Source of the DNA: Clostridiales bacterium
GTDB lineage: Bacteria; Bacillota; Clostridia; Christensenellales; Borkfalkiaceae
Length of the DNA: 64,000 bases
Direction: 5' to 3'
NCBI GenBank assembly: GCA_015069495.1
Contig: SVIN01000001.1
Coordinates: 1-64,000, forward strand
Shown: in pieces, positions 1 to 10,191 of the stretch
How the letters are laid out: every line of letters begins with the position of its first letter
Numbering within the stretch: position 1 is the stretch's first letter
Translations under genes and position numbers: made by a program
The notes under the pieces: model-generated
The model's database searches: none
The model's input: only the letters and a program-made list of their open reading frames with translations
What the model was told of the DNA's origin: nothing

Positions 1-728
1 TTGTTATACCCTTTGTCAACCTTCGTCAATGCGTTGATTGCTTCTTTCATCTGCGCTTCCGTTGCGCTGTAAGAAGTTTCACTGCCCGTGTTTTCTCTAC
101 CGATTTTTTCGTAGAGGGATTGCAAGTGCATCATTCTCGTACTTGCGTAAGAAGCCGCCTGCTTTGCCATCAAATCGCTGGTATCGGTCGTATCGCTTTC
201 AGGTTGTTGATATCTGTATTCGTACAAACCGTCGATATTAATGGAGTACATCGTCGACGAGCCAGTGTAAACGGGGTCCAAATATTCGTAAATATTGAAC
301 ATAACGTCGTTCATCGTAAGGGGTTTGCCATCCGAGAATTTCAAACCGTTTTTCAAAACGAACGTGTATACCGTCTTCGCGTCTTCCTTACCTTCGTTTT
401 CGATTTTGTAATCGTAATCGAGAACTACGGTTGCCTGATCCTCACCCGCTACGGTTTTACCGTCTTTGTCCGTGGAAAGCATACCGATCTGCGTCATACC
501 TACTACGTCCATATCTGCACCGGACGTTGCATAGAAAGGGTTGAACAAACCGCTCAATTCTTCGGTCATGATAACGATACTATCTCTCCGCTTACCGCTG
601 GGGATAGAACTGGAAGAACTGTCGCTGTTATCACCATTGTTGCCTTTACAGCCGCTTGCCGCAACCGTAAACCCTGCCATCAACGTACCAAGAAACAGAC
701 TTAACACTCTAATTCCTTTTTTGTTCAT
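1..728 (-). CDS. Peptide/oligopeptide ABC transporter substrate-binding lipoprotein (SBP_bac_5-like), 3' end outside window
   Basis: Minus-strand reading gives MNKKGIRVLSLFLGTLMAGFTVAASGCKGNN (lipobox), then ELSGLFNPFYATSGADMDVVGMTQIGML and LKNGLKFSDGKPLTMNDVMFNIYEYLDP, typical of SBP family 5; GGAGG RBS just upstream; open to the window edge. Confidence 0.85.
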   Translation of the reverse strand, partial: MNKKGIRVLSLFLGTLMAGFTVAASGCKGNNGDNSDSSSSSIPSGKRRDSIVIMTEELSGLFNPFYATSGADMDVVGMTQIGMLSTDKDGKTVAGEDQATVVLDYDYKIENEGKEDAKTVYTFVLKNGLKFSDGKPLTMNDVMFNIYEYLDPVYTGSSTMYSINIDGLYEYRYQQPESDTTDTSDLMAKQAASYASTRMMHLQSLYEKIGRENTGSETSYSATEAQMKEAINALTKVDKGYN

Positions 729-753
729 GTTTTGCCTCCTATATATACTTTAA

Positions 754-2295
754 TTAATATTCGCCTATAAAATATTCCGCTTCCGCTTTCTTACGCATGT
801 CAACGTTGCTCGAAACCGACATCAAAATATATTCGTTTTCTACCTGCACCGAATCCACTTCTATGATGTAATCGTAGCATTCTTCTGCCCACAAATACTC
901 ACCATATACGGAAACCTTCACCGCCGTACGCGTGATGCCCGACGTGTTGCCGTTTGCGCAAAGGTGCAAATCGTAATTCTCCGTCCAGTTTTGCGCTTTA
1001 CCGATACGAATCGCGCCGCCGACCGTGATATTGGAAACCCTCGCGCCGTCTTCAATCTGCCCTGCGAATAAACCGAAATATCCTTCGTTTTTCTTGGAAG
1101 GCGCGCTGTTGAAATTCAACGTTGCATTTTCAAAGGTCAAGTTTTCAATCACTGCGCCGTCTGCGATTTTTGCAAACATACCGCCGACCGTACCCGAACC
1201 ATTGTGGTTTGCCGTTACGTTGGAAATTTTGACAATTTTATTATTTTCCGTGGTAATCGAACCCGTAAACGTACCCGTACCGAAAATCGAGGGCCATTTC
1301 ACGTCGGTGAAATCAAGGTCGGACGTAATCACATAATTGCCTTTCAAATCCCCGTTTTTACTAAGGTCGGAAGCTTTGTCGATGCGATAATAATTGTCGC
1401 CCGCTTTCGTCTTGATATAGATTTTTTGTACGGGATTGACCGCAGTACACGTTTCATAATCCAACGTACCCGTATGCGTAAACGTTTTACCGCTGATTTC
1501 CTGCGTGCAGTTTGCATCGGTGTACGCCGAAACGAACGTTTCGCCTTCCTTTTTCGGGAATTCGTAAAGCTGTTGGTTTGCATAACGGTAGCTATGGTTC
1601 ATAACCCCGTCTTTCCAATCGGGAAGCTGAATCGTATCCCAATCGTGCGTTTCCGAATTTTCAGCGTTTGTCGCCTTGTAATCGAATACGGTCGTGCTTG
1701 CCAACGTCCAATCGCCTTGCGCGTCTTGGTAGTAATATTCGAAGCAGTAATTGGGTACCCAACCTGCATACAAGGTCATCTTTAAGGGTTCGCTGTCTGC
1801 AACCGCATAATCCACGGTGTCTTCTTTGAAATCCCAATATCCGCTGTAACGATAAGCAGGCGTTACCACGTCTTCCGTACCAGGACGATAATAAAGGCCG
1901 TCCTTTTCTTCCAACTCGTTATTGTCAACGTCAACAACTTTTCCCGCAGCGTTTTTCACAACTTCACGGTTTTGATACCAACCTGCAAAGAAGCAACCTG
2001 ACATAGTCAACGTCACCTCTGCCCCTGCCGCTGTACGGGAAGAATCCGTGGGTTCAGTCAACTGAATATGCACTTTACCGCTTTCATCCGCTTGGTACTT
2101 GGAAGGATTGAACAAGTCGATGACCGTAACCCCCGTTCGGCCGGTAAAGCGACCGCCGTTGGCATCGTACGTTACTTGTATCGTATAGCCTTGTTTTTGA
2201 TATTGATCCAACTCATCCCCAGCAGAGCAGCCTACAATACAGCAGGCGCTCCCCAAGATGGATAAAGCTAAAATCGCTCTGAATTTTTTTCTCAT
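754..2295 (-). CDS. Lipoprotein with InlB/Listeria-Bacteroides-type repeat (YDANGG...FFAGWY) and C-terminal beta-rich region
   Basis: 513-aa ORF; signal peptide with lipobox IVGC; VTYDANGGRFTG...CFFAGWYQN motif. Confidence 0.8.
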   Translation of the reverse strand: MRKKFRAILALSILGSACCIVGCSAGDELDQYQKQGYTIQVTYDANGGRFTGRTGVTVIDLFNPSKYQADESGKVHIQLTEPTDSSRTAAGAEVTLTMSGCFFAGWYQNREVVKNAAGKVVDVDNNELEEKDGLYYRPGTEDVVTPAYRYSGYWDFKEDTVDYAVADSEPLKMTLYAGWVPNYCFEYYYQDAQGDWTLASTTVFDYKATNAENSETHDWDTIQLPDWKDGVMNHSYRYANQQLYEFPKKEGETFVSAYTDANCTQEISGKTFTHTGTLDYETCTAVNPVQKIYIKTKAGDNYYRIDKASDLSKNGDLKGNYVITSDLDFTDVKWPSIFGTGTFTGSITTENNKIVKISNVTANHNGSGTVGGMFAKIADGAVIENLTFENATLNFNSAPSKKNEGYFGLFAGQIEDGARVSNITVGGAIRIGKAQNWTENYDLHLCANGNTSGITRTAVKVSVYGEYLWAEECYDYIIEVDSVQVENEYILMSVSSNVDMRKKAEAEYFIGEY

Positions 2296-2321
2296 AAAAT
2301 CCTCTTTATTTTACAAAAATC

Positions 2322-5300
2322 TTACTCAGCAGTATTTTCTTCAGGTGCAGCCTCGGTCGTTTCCGATTGCGCATCCTCTGCTACTTCTTTCTCGATGATA
2401 ACTTCAGGTTCTTCCGTCTTCTTTTCCTTGAAAAAGTTGAACGTTCCGTTTTTGTTTTCACGCCAGAAGATGAACCCTGCAAGTCCAAGCACTGCAACCG
2501 AAAGCATGACAATCGCTACCACGTAGCCAACCTTGCCAGGTGCAGTTACGGTCGAATCGTTGGACGAAGAATCACCCGAACTGCTCGAATCGTCCGTGTC
2601 GCCAGGAACGTCTGTACCAGGATCTTCAGGCTCAACGGGTACGTTTAACTTCAAATATTCCAACGTAGATTCCGCATTGCTCAGTTTGCTGTAAGCGTCC
2701 GTAATCAATGCTCTTTGTTCAAGCGAAGTAAGTTTATCGTATGCCGCGCGTGCAATCAAGATTGCATCTTCATCCGCAAGCGAGATGCTGGTGGGAAGTT
2801 TGTTGATTAACCCGACAACGTCCACCGCTTCCTGCGTCAATGCATTGCCGCCGTCTACAATCATGCTGAAATATTGATTCATGATGAACGTGTTATAGTT
2901 TTTACCGTTTGCAGGTTTTACCATAACGATATTCTTATCCACGTCACCGATGAAATCTACGAAGTTTGCACCAAAGTAGAAGTTGCTGAACTGCGCCGTA
3001 GGATTCCACATGTAGTATTTCACGATACCCAAACCTTCGTAATCGCCAATCTTACCCGTCATTGCAAGGCAATCGTAGGAAAGACGCGAGGTGTCGTAAT
3101 CTTCTTCCAAGATAGGTGCGTCATAGCTCTTGAATACAACCAATGCAAGGTTGTTACAATCGTAGAACGCCTTATCGCCCACTGCTTTCAACGACCAAGG
3201 AAGGGTTACGTTTTCAAGGCTTGCGCCGTAGAATGCTCTTGCCGTGATTCTTACCGTGTTCTCCGCTACGCTGTAAGCCTTCACATCTTTCAACGTAGGA
3301 TAGGAAATCAATTCAAGACCATTGTTTACACGTTGATACAATACACCGTCGATGACCTGAATCTTATCATTGATTACGTAGGTTTCTACCAATTCCTGTT
3401 TCAAAACAGCACCATTGAAGGTTACGTCTTGTATTACGCCGTAGGTTTCAATTGCACAGCCGTAGAAAGGATTTTCACCAAAGCTTTCGATTTTATCGCC
3501 AAAGATGACTTCCGTCACGTTCGAATCACCGAATGCAAAGTCACCAATCTCGGTAGCCGCACTGAGGTCTGCCTTCGTGATTGCCGTACCTTGGAACGCC
3601 ATCGCGCCAATCGAAACCGTCTTCGAAAGGTCAACGCTCGTCAAGAATTCACATTCGCTGAATGCCGCTTCACCAATCGTTGCGCCGTCTTTCAAGACAA
3701 CGGACGTGATTGCCGTATCGGTATAAGCGTAAGCACCGATTTCTTCTACATTGCTCAAATTCAATTCATCGGCAAGACCCGTCTGGTAGAATGCATATTC
3801 GCCAACCGACTTCACACTGCTAGGCAACGTGACGTTCGTCAACGAGGAGCAAAGTGCAAACGTGTAATTGGAAATGGCAGTCAAGCTGTCGCTCAAAGTT
3901 ACCGTTTCCAAATCACGGTTGTAAGCAAACGCACCTTCACCGATTTTCGTTGCACCAGAAACGTTTAAGGTTTTAAATACAGGTGCGAAAGTGCTCAATT
4001 GGTAACCAAGGATCATTTCCTGACCCTTTTCACCATTTTCACCGGGTACGTAAACAAGTCTGTATGCTTCCGAAATATATTGTCTTGCTTTTTCCGTCGT
4101 TTCGTCAAGCGTCGCGATGATTTGGTAGTCATTCAAGCTTGTACCCGAGAATGCGTATTTGCCAATCGAGGTTACGCCAGAAAGATCCAATTCGCTTAAT
4201 ACGGTTGCGCCTTCTTTATAGAACGCCGCGTTCATAAACGCATAATCGTTCACCGTTATGCCCGTACCGAAGGTAAGCGTATGAATCTTCGCGTTACCTG
4301 CAAAGGCGTATTCGCCAACCGTTACGTTGTTACCGATGGTAACTTTCGTAAGCAACGAAGGTATTAATTTTTCATGTTTTGTATAATCGTATTTGTAGTA
4401 GGTATACGATTTCGCCTGCGATTGATCCGCAACGACGTTGCCGTCTTTATCAATATAATTACCGTCTTCGTCTTGGAGATAATATTGATATGCGGTATAG
4501 TAACTGAGGCTGTTCGTATTTTCAAACGTTTGGAGATAGATGGGTGCATTGAATGCGCCTTTTCCCAACGTAACGTTGTCATTGATGACAACTTCCGTCA
4601 ACGTTTCCGCAACGTATCTAAGTTTGTTACCTACTTGATATTCGCCAAATGCGTATTCGCCTACCGTAACTTTAGCGTCTACCGATTCGCCTGCTACAAT
4701 TTCAACTTTTTCAAGAAGCGTACCTGCAAATGCATACGCGCCGATTGTCGTAAGCGTACTGGGCATTGCGGTCAAATTCGTACCTGCAAATGCGTATTTA
4801 CCTACGGATTTCACGTTCGGCATTACCACTTCTTCCAAGCTGGAGCATTCTGCAAATGCGTAATCGCCAATCGTTTCTACGTTTTCAGCCGTGAATTTTC
4901 TAATGACGGTATTGCCTGCAAATGCACCCGACGCAATCTTGGTTGCCGTCGTCGGAAAGTTGAACGAAGCGCCTTTCGGTGCGACCAAAATCAATTCGCC
5001 ATTCTTCAACAAGCATGCGCTGTTTGTCTCGTCAACGGTAATTGCACCACCTTCTTCCACGGTGAAGGTCGAGATGTTCGTACCCGTGAATGCAAATTCA
5101 CCGATAACGGCAACGTCTTTACCAAGGGTAATCGTTGTCAACGCTTCACAATCATAGAATGCATAGGAAGAAATAACCGCCGCGTTTACCTTAACGTTGT
5201 TCAATTTGGGACAGTTTTCAAATACGTAAGAACCAAGCTTCATCTTGGGAGCTTCGAAGTTTACGCCTCTCAATTCCTTATTGTCCGCAAATGCACCGAT

Positions 5301-8300
5301 ACCAAGCGATTGCGAGGATGCAGGCAAGTTCACGTTAGACAGCTTCGTGTTTTGGAAGGTGTAGTTACCGATGGATACAATCGAAGAAAGGTTTACAACG
5401 CCCAAAGGACAGTTCTTAAATGCTTCTTCGTTGATGAATTTTGCGTTTTCAAGGTTAATCTTTGTAAGCTTGGTACAACCCGTGAATGCGCCAACGCCGA
5501 TTCTGACAAGCGTAGAAGGCAATACCACTTCTTCCAATTCCGTTATGCCGGCAAATGCATACGATTCAATTGCCGTTACGCCTTCGGGAATGATTACCTT
5601 CTTAATTTTACTTTCACCAAGATACCAAGGTTTAATCTTGTAAGGGTCTTCTTCGTCAATGATATCATTCTCATCCTTAGCAATGTAATGATAGTTGGAG
5701 AATGCATATTGATAAATTGCCGTAATACCGCGGTTGCCGGGAATTTCTACTACGTCACAGTCACCTTTATAGCTGTACAAGTACATACCGTTTACAGTGA
5801 ATGGATCTTTTACCTTTACGGCGATAATTGCAGAGTAGAACGTACCGCTCCATTCGCCGTCTTCGTCCAAGTAATAAACGTCTGCGCTGACATACGTTTT
5901 ACCTTTCGCTACGGCGGTGATAAGCCCCGTCTCAGAATCTACCTTCGCAATCTCCTCGTTCATCGATTCGAAAACAACCTTCGTATATCCGTCGGGATAG
6001 TAGGAATCAAGCGTGTACGTGATTCTAACTTCTTCTGCAGGATACATAGACAACGATGCGCCGTCTTTACCGAATGCGTTGTTCGAATCCGTATCGCCAA
6101 TTTCTCTATCATCACTGCTGTTGCCGTGATATGCCTTTTTCGTGTAGAAGCCGGTCAATTCGAACTTGTTCACCGCTTCCGTTCCGCCAAAGCCAGTGCT
6201 TTCCGTAATCGTCAAAGGAATTTCCGCAAGGGGAATTTCATTGTTTCTGCTGTCTTTCTTGAACGCTCTGAGAACGGTTTCACCTACTTGCTTTGCATAA
6301 ATCGTACCGTTTTTGATTTCTGCAAGGGTAGGATCGTCTACCTTGAAATCAACGGTTTGTGCCCAGCTGGTAGAAGGGAAAACATCCAACATCAAGGTCA
6401 AGTCTTTCGTCTTGCCTGCTTCCATGGTCAAGGATTCTTCTTTGAAGCTTGCCGACAGAATTTCATCAGGAATGCGGAGTTCATACGTTGCCGAGTTCAA
6501 AGCATAGTCGTAACATACCGCGATAAACGTGTTACTGTTATATTCTACCTTGCTCGCATCGTTCTTATCCATCGCAATGGAGTTGTTTCTAATACGATCG
6601 ATGTAGTCCGTCAATTCTACCGTTACCGTCGAGGTCGAGTTGTAAGAAGAATATACGGGGTTGATATATTTACCGAAGGAATCCATGCTGTACGTATACT
6701 TAGGATCTTCAGACTTCGTAATTTGACCAACCTGCATTGCCATTGCGTAATGGTTATCGTAAATATCGATATCTGCATACAACTTCGTTTTCTTGGTTGT
6801 CTTATCGTATTCACTGCGATATCTTACGTCCGTAACCGCAGGCGCTTCAAAGTCGATATAAAGCGGGAAGGTAAAGGTATTTCTCGTATTATTCTGTTCC
6901 CCTTCATAATCGATGAAGCCTGTAAGCGTAACCGTGTAACGCGTGTTGTTCTTCAAGTTTTGTTCAATCGCCGAGAATTCGATGTCAACGTTTGCCCCGC
7001 CAATCGCACCACCGTAATTGTAGGATTTGGTAACGTTGCTTTCCGTACGCTCGAATACGACTTCACCCGTAGAATCTTCCACAATGGAGATGTCCATGGT
7101 TTTAACGTTTCTAAGCAAACCTGCAGATATGCTTCTCAAAGAGTTCACGGCAGACGTGTTATTGGTTTCCGATTCATCTCTTTGGTTAGAAATTGCAATA
7201 TAATTCTTGTTTGCAGCGATTTGCGTTGCGGTGGGGTCTTGCTTGAAGCAATACGTACCAAGCGTGAAGATGTAATCGCTGTAAAGTCCGCCGATCGCTC
7301 TCGTTGCATAAGCGTCAGCCATGACCTTGTCTTGAATATCAAGGCCTTGGTTGAGTTCGTCTTTGTTCGTGTCGTAGAATTCTTCGTCGAAGATGGGCGC
7401 TTCCGTCCAGTCGCCGTAATATGCAAGTACGGGCACGTTCAAGTTTACCTTCGAACCGCTCTTACCCGTTAACTTAATGAAGCCTTCCACGTACATACCG
7501 TGTTCAAAGTATGCTTCCAAATATTGCTTATCCGCATCGGAAAGGGTTACCTCTACCGTTACGGTCGCTTGCTGATTGCCCGATACCGTAATGGTATTAC
7601 CCGACAACGAACCGCCGTCTACGCCTTTTACTTGAACCGCAGGATTCAAAAGATAACCGTCCTGCGTTACCGTATGTTCATCGTGGCTGGTGTACGTTTC
7701 ACTGATGCCTTCCGTAATAAAGATAGCATCCAAATCATACACAGCGGAAGTATTTCTGATGTTATTGATGGCAAACTTCATGGTGTAGACGCCGTCTTTA
7801 TCTTTGTCGTCGCCCAATTCCAATTTGGTTTTGTCCATCACACTGCCGTCCTTCGCAAAGGTGGTAAGGTAAGCGTCTGCCGTCGTTGCTTTGGTGAGGT
7901 TCATAAGACCTGCACCCTGCTTTCTTACCGCGTAAGGAAGACCGTTTTTGTTCATAACGATATCCGCGGTGGACATCATCAATTGGTTTACCAATGCCGT
8001 TACTTCACGGGCAACTTCCTGATTGTAGGTTTTGCCAGTGAAACCAAACGTGTTATTTTTGTCATATCTTACGTACTGACGAATGAGTGCCGCCGCACCT
8101 GCTTGGTTAGGCGCCGCCATCGACGTACCCGACATTCTTTCATAACCGTTACCGGGTACAGCGGACAAAATTTCCCCGCCGTGCGCCGTGATTTCGGGTT
8201 TAATCTGCAAATCGGACGTAGGACCCCACGAGGAGAATTCCGACATGAAAGGACCTGCAACGTTTTCTCTGCTGACGCTTACAAAACCCGAAGGCTGTGC

Positions 8301-9986
8301 CGCCAGCATTTCGCCTTCGTCCTGCGAAATGGAACAGATGGGACCTGCGTTGTCACCAACGGACATACCGATGGTACCAGATACGTTATTATAAATAATG
8401 ATACCCGTTGCGCCCATAACTTTCAACGCGATTCTTACCTTTTCTTCGAAGGTCGATTCACCACGTTTTACAAGTACGATTTTACCCGTATAATCAACGC
8501 CTGCCATATAATCGGATTCACGGCCGATACCAGGAATCGTGATATATTCAAAGTCATGGCTATCGGTTTTGATACCCGTTTGCGCTTCGTAATTATTTAA
8601 CAATTCATCTACGAAGTTTCTCTTCTTGCCATCCGATGCAGAAGCTTCGTTGAAGTAAATGATTTCTTCGCCGTATTTAATGTAAGGGGTCTTTACACCG
8701 TCAACCGACGCTACGGACAATGCCGCCGCGTAGGTAGAAGGCGAACCTACCGTACCAGAGTCGGGGTTAGACGTCAAAGGCAAGCTACCGTTTTTCTCCG
8801 AGCTAAGCGTTGCGTTGTAGCTGTTTGCAGCCGATGCAATCAAGGAAATGCCCGCATCGCGTACGAGATCGTACACTCTGTTGACTTTTTCCTTATCCAC
8901 TTCTCTTGCGAAACCGCACGCCGAACCAAGCGACATGTTGATAACGTCTACGCCAAGGTTTACAGCGTCTTCAACACCTGCCATAATCCAGGAACTTTTT
9001 GCACCCGATTTCGTATCGGAGAATACCTTCATGATGGCAAGCTGCGCATTGGGCGCAACACCCATGATGGTATCGTCCTTACCTGCGATAATACCTGCTA
9101 CGTGCGTACCGTGTTCATTGTTAATCGGTAAAACGTCAGGGTCTTTATCTGCATAGTCGTACGCGTAAGGTACTTTCTTGTTCAAATATACGTCTTCCGC
9201 CGTCAAGCCTGCCGTAGAGGTTGCAGCTACCGTATTGCCGATTTTCTCAGCGATGGTGTCCTTTGTGAAGGCAACACCCATATCAGGGAAGTTGTCAGGG
9301 TTGAATGCAGTATGCGTATAGTCAAGCCCCGTATCCAAGACAGCAACCAAAACGCCGTCCCCTTTATAATTGTCCAAGCCCTTGAAAATACCCGTATCAT
9401 ATACGTCGACGTCGTTTGTAACAATCTCCGTAACGGCAGGATTGTACACTTCGCCTATCATCAACGATGCATCATCTTTCAACAGTTTGCCAACTTTTTC
9501 GAAATCCTTCGCTTTGAGTGTAATTTCAAAACCGCTCAATACCGTATCGTACTGTTCACCCAATTCATATTGGATGCCCGCGTAATTCAACTGCTTAATC
9601 AAGGCTTTACGTTCGCGCTCAATGTTGCTTTCAATCTTTCTTGCTTCACGCGTAGCGATATAGTCCGTCACGCTCTTCTTGCTGTTGCTATCAAGATACG
9701 TTTCCAAAATCGAAGCCGTGTTCATGGTTACGATAACGGAAATTTCATCGTCCATAGCCACCGTGTCGGGAAGCTGATAAACCACGCTTTCGTCATAGAA
9801 TGCTTCCTTCTTCGTATCAATCGTACTATTTACTTTTTGAACGTAACTCGCTTCCGTTTTAATGGGATTGAGCGCATTGTCCGCCTTTGCGAAGGTATCT
9901 ATACACACAGCCCCAAGGAAAGTCGCCGCCCACAAAATCGATGACGCTTTTATTGCTTGTTTTCTAAATTTTTTCAGTATTTTCAT
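2322..9986 (-). CDS. Giant cell-surface subtilisin-like (S8) serine protease with PA insert, Big_2-like domains, BspA-type LRR_5 repeats, C-terminal TM and acidic cytoplasmic tail
   Basis: 2554 aa; catalytic motifs VAVLDTGLDYTHTAFN (Asp), NNEHGTHVAGIIAG (His), MSGTSMAAPNQAGAAAL (Ser); PA-like GKIVLVKRGESTFEEKVRIALKVMGATGIIIYNN; many 'IGEYAFAGC..L..V.LP' LRRs; TM VGYVVAIVMLSVAVLGLAGFIFW near C-terminus. Confidence 0.92.
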   Translation of the reverse strand: MKILKKFRKQAIKASSILWAATFLGAVCIDTFAKADNALNPIKTEASYVQKVNSTIDTKKEAFYDESVVYQLPDTVAMDDEISVIVTMNTASILETYLDSNSKKSVTDYIATREARKIESNIERERKALIKQLNYAGIQYELGEQYDTVLSGFEITLKAKDFEKVGKLLKDDASLMIGEVYNPAVTEIVTNDVDVYDTGIFKGLDNYKGDGVLVAVLDTGLDYTHTAFNPDNFPDMGVAFTKDTIAEKIGNTVAATSTAGLTAEDVYLNKKVPYAYDYADKDPDVLPINNEHGTHVAGIIAGKDDTIMGVAPNAQLAIMKVFSDTKSGAKSSWIMAGVEDAVNLGVDVINMSLGSACGFAREVDKEKVNRVYDLVRDAGISLIASAANSYNATLSSEKNGSLPLTSNPDSGTVGSPSTYAAALSVASVDGVKTPYIKYGEEIIYFNEASASDGKKRNFVDELLNNYEAQTGIKTDSHDFEYITIPGIGRESDYMAGVDYTGKIVLVKRGESTFEEKVRIALKVMGATGIIIYNNVSGTIGMSVGDNAGPICSISQDEGEMLAAQPSGFVSVSRENVAGPFMSEFSSWGPTSDLQIKPEITAHGGEILSAVPGNGYERMSGTSMAAPNQAGAAALIRQYVRYDKNNTFGFTGKTYNQEVAREVTALVNQLMMSTADIVMNKNGLPYAVRKQGAGLMNLTKATTADAYLTTFAKDGSVMDKTKLELGDDKDKDGVYTMKFAINNIRNTSAVYDLDAIFITEGISETYTSHDEHTVTQDGYLLNPAVQVKGVDGGSLSGNTITVSGNQQATVTVEVTLSDADKQYLEAYFEHGMYVEGFIKLTGKSGSKVNLNVPVLAYYGDWTEAPIFDEEFYDTNKDELNQGLDIQDKVMADAYATRAIGGLYSDYIFTLGTYCFKQDPTATQIAANKNYIAISNQRDESETNNTSAVNSLRSISAGLLRNVKTMDISIVEDSTGEVVFERTESNVTKSYNYGGAIGGANVDIEFSAIEQNLKNNTRYTVTLTGFIDYEGEQNNTRNTFTFPLYIDFEAPAVTDVRYRSEYDKTTKKTKLYADIDIYDNHYAMAMQVGQITKSEDPKYTYSMDSFGKYINPVYSSYNSTSTVTVELTDYIDRIRNNSIAMDKNDASKVEYNSNTFIAVCYDYALNSATYELRIPDEILSASFKEESLTMEAGKTKDLTLMLDVFPSTSWAQTVDFKVDDPTLAEIKNGTIYAKQVGETVLRAFKKDSRNNEIPLAEIPLTITESTGFGGTEAVNKFELTGFYTKKAYHGNSSDDREIGDTDSNNAFGKDGASLSMYPAEEVRITYTLDSYYPDGYTKVVFESMNEEIAKVDSETGLITAVAKGKTYVSADVYYLDEDGEWSGTFYSAIIAVKVKDPFTVNGMYLYSYKGDCDVVEIPGNRGITAIYQYAFSNYHYIAKDENDIIDEEDPYKIKPWYLGESKIKKVIIPEGVTAIESYAFAGITELEEVVLPSTLVRIGVGAFTGCTKLTKINLENAKFINEEAFKNCPLGVVNLSSIVSIGNYTFQNTKLSNVNLPASSQSLGIGAFADNKELRGVNFEAPKMKLGSYVFENCPKLNNVKVNAAVISSYAFYDCEALTTITLGKDVAVIGEFAFTGTNISTFTVEEGGAITVDETNSACLLKNGELILVAPKGASFNFPTTATKIASGAFAGNTVIRKFTAENVETIGDYAFAECSSLEEVVMPNVKSVGKYAFAGTNLTAMPSTLTTIGAYAFAGTLLEKVEIVAGESVDAKVTVGEYAFGEYQVGNKLRYVAETLTEVVINDNVTLGKGAFNAPIYLQTFENTNSLSYYTAYQYYLQDEDGNYIDKDGNVVADQSQAKSYTYYKYDYTKHEKLIPSLLTKVTIGNNVTVGEYAFAGNAKIHTLTFGTGITVNDYAFMNAAFYKEGATVLSELDLSGVTSIGKYAFSGTSLNDYQIIATLDETTEKARQYISEAYRLVYVPGENGEKGQEMILGYQLSTFAPVFKTLNVSGATKIGEGAFAYNRDLETVTLSDSLTAISNYTFALCSSLTNVTLPSSVKSVGEYAFYQTGLADELNLSNVEEIGAYAYTDTAITSVVLKDGATIGEAAFSECEFLTSVDLSKTVSIGAMAFQGTAITKADLSAATEIGDFAFGDSNVTEVIFGDKIESFGENPFYGCAIETYGVIQDVTFNGAVLKQELVETYVINDKIQVIDGVLYQRVNNGLELISYPTLKDVKAYSVAENTVRITARAFYGASLENVTLPWSLKAVGDKAFYDCNNLALVVFKSYDAPILEEDYDTSRLSYDCLAMTGKIGDYEGLGIVKYYMWNPTAQFSNFYFGANFVDFIGDVDKNIVMVKPANGKNYNTFIMNQYFSMIVDGGNALTQEAVDVVGLINKLPTSISLADEDAILIARAAYDKLTSLEQRALITDAYSKLSNAESTLEYLKLNVPVEPEDPGTDVPGDTDDSSSSGDSSSNDSTVTAPGKVGYVVAIVMLSVAVLGLAGFIFWRENKNGTFNFFKEKKTEEPEVIIEKEVAEDAQSETTEAAPEENTAE

Positions 9987-10191
9987 GCTCTTTACCTAAC
10001 TTTTTTCCTTTCTTGTTGAAAGCGTTTCGCACTCTTCCATACGGACGTTTCCGCCGTATGGAAGCGCGCTGTTTTTTTGTTTATGGCTCGTGTTTGCTCG
10101 GTTACAGACCGCTAGGGGTATGCGCCCTCACAAAACACTTGTCTTTCTTGTATTTTTCTTGTCAAGTCGCTGAAAAAAATTTCAGCTAAAA

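Noticed and set aside
4374-7472. 1032-aa plus-strand ORF antisense to the subtilase/LRR gene (also 27000..29780, 926 aa, and others in the LRR genes)
   Set aside because: Shadow ORFs: opposite strand encodes clear S8/LRR domains; the antisense translations are Arg/Cys/Phe-rich with no domain signatures, explained by codon bias in repetitive LRR coding sequence.
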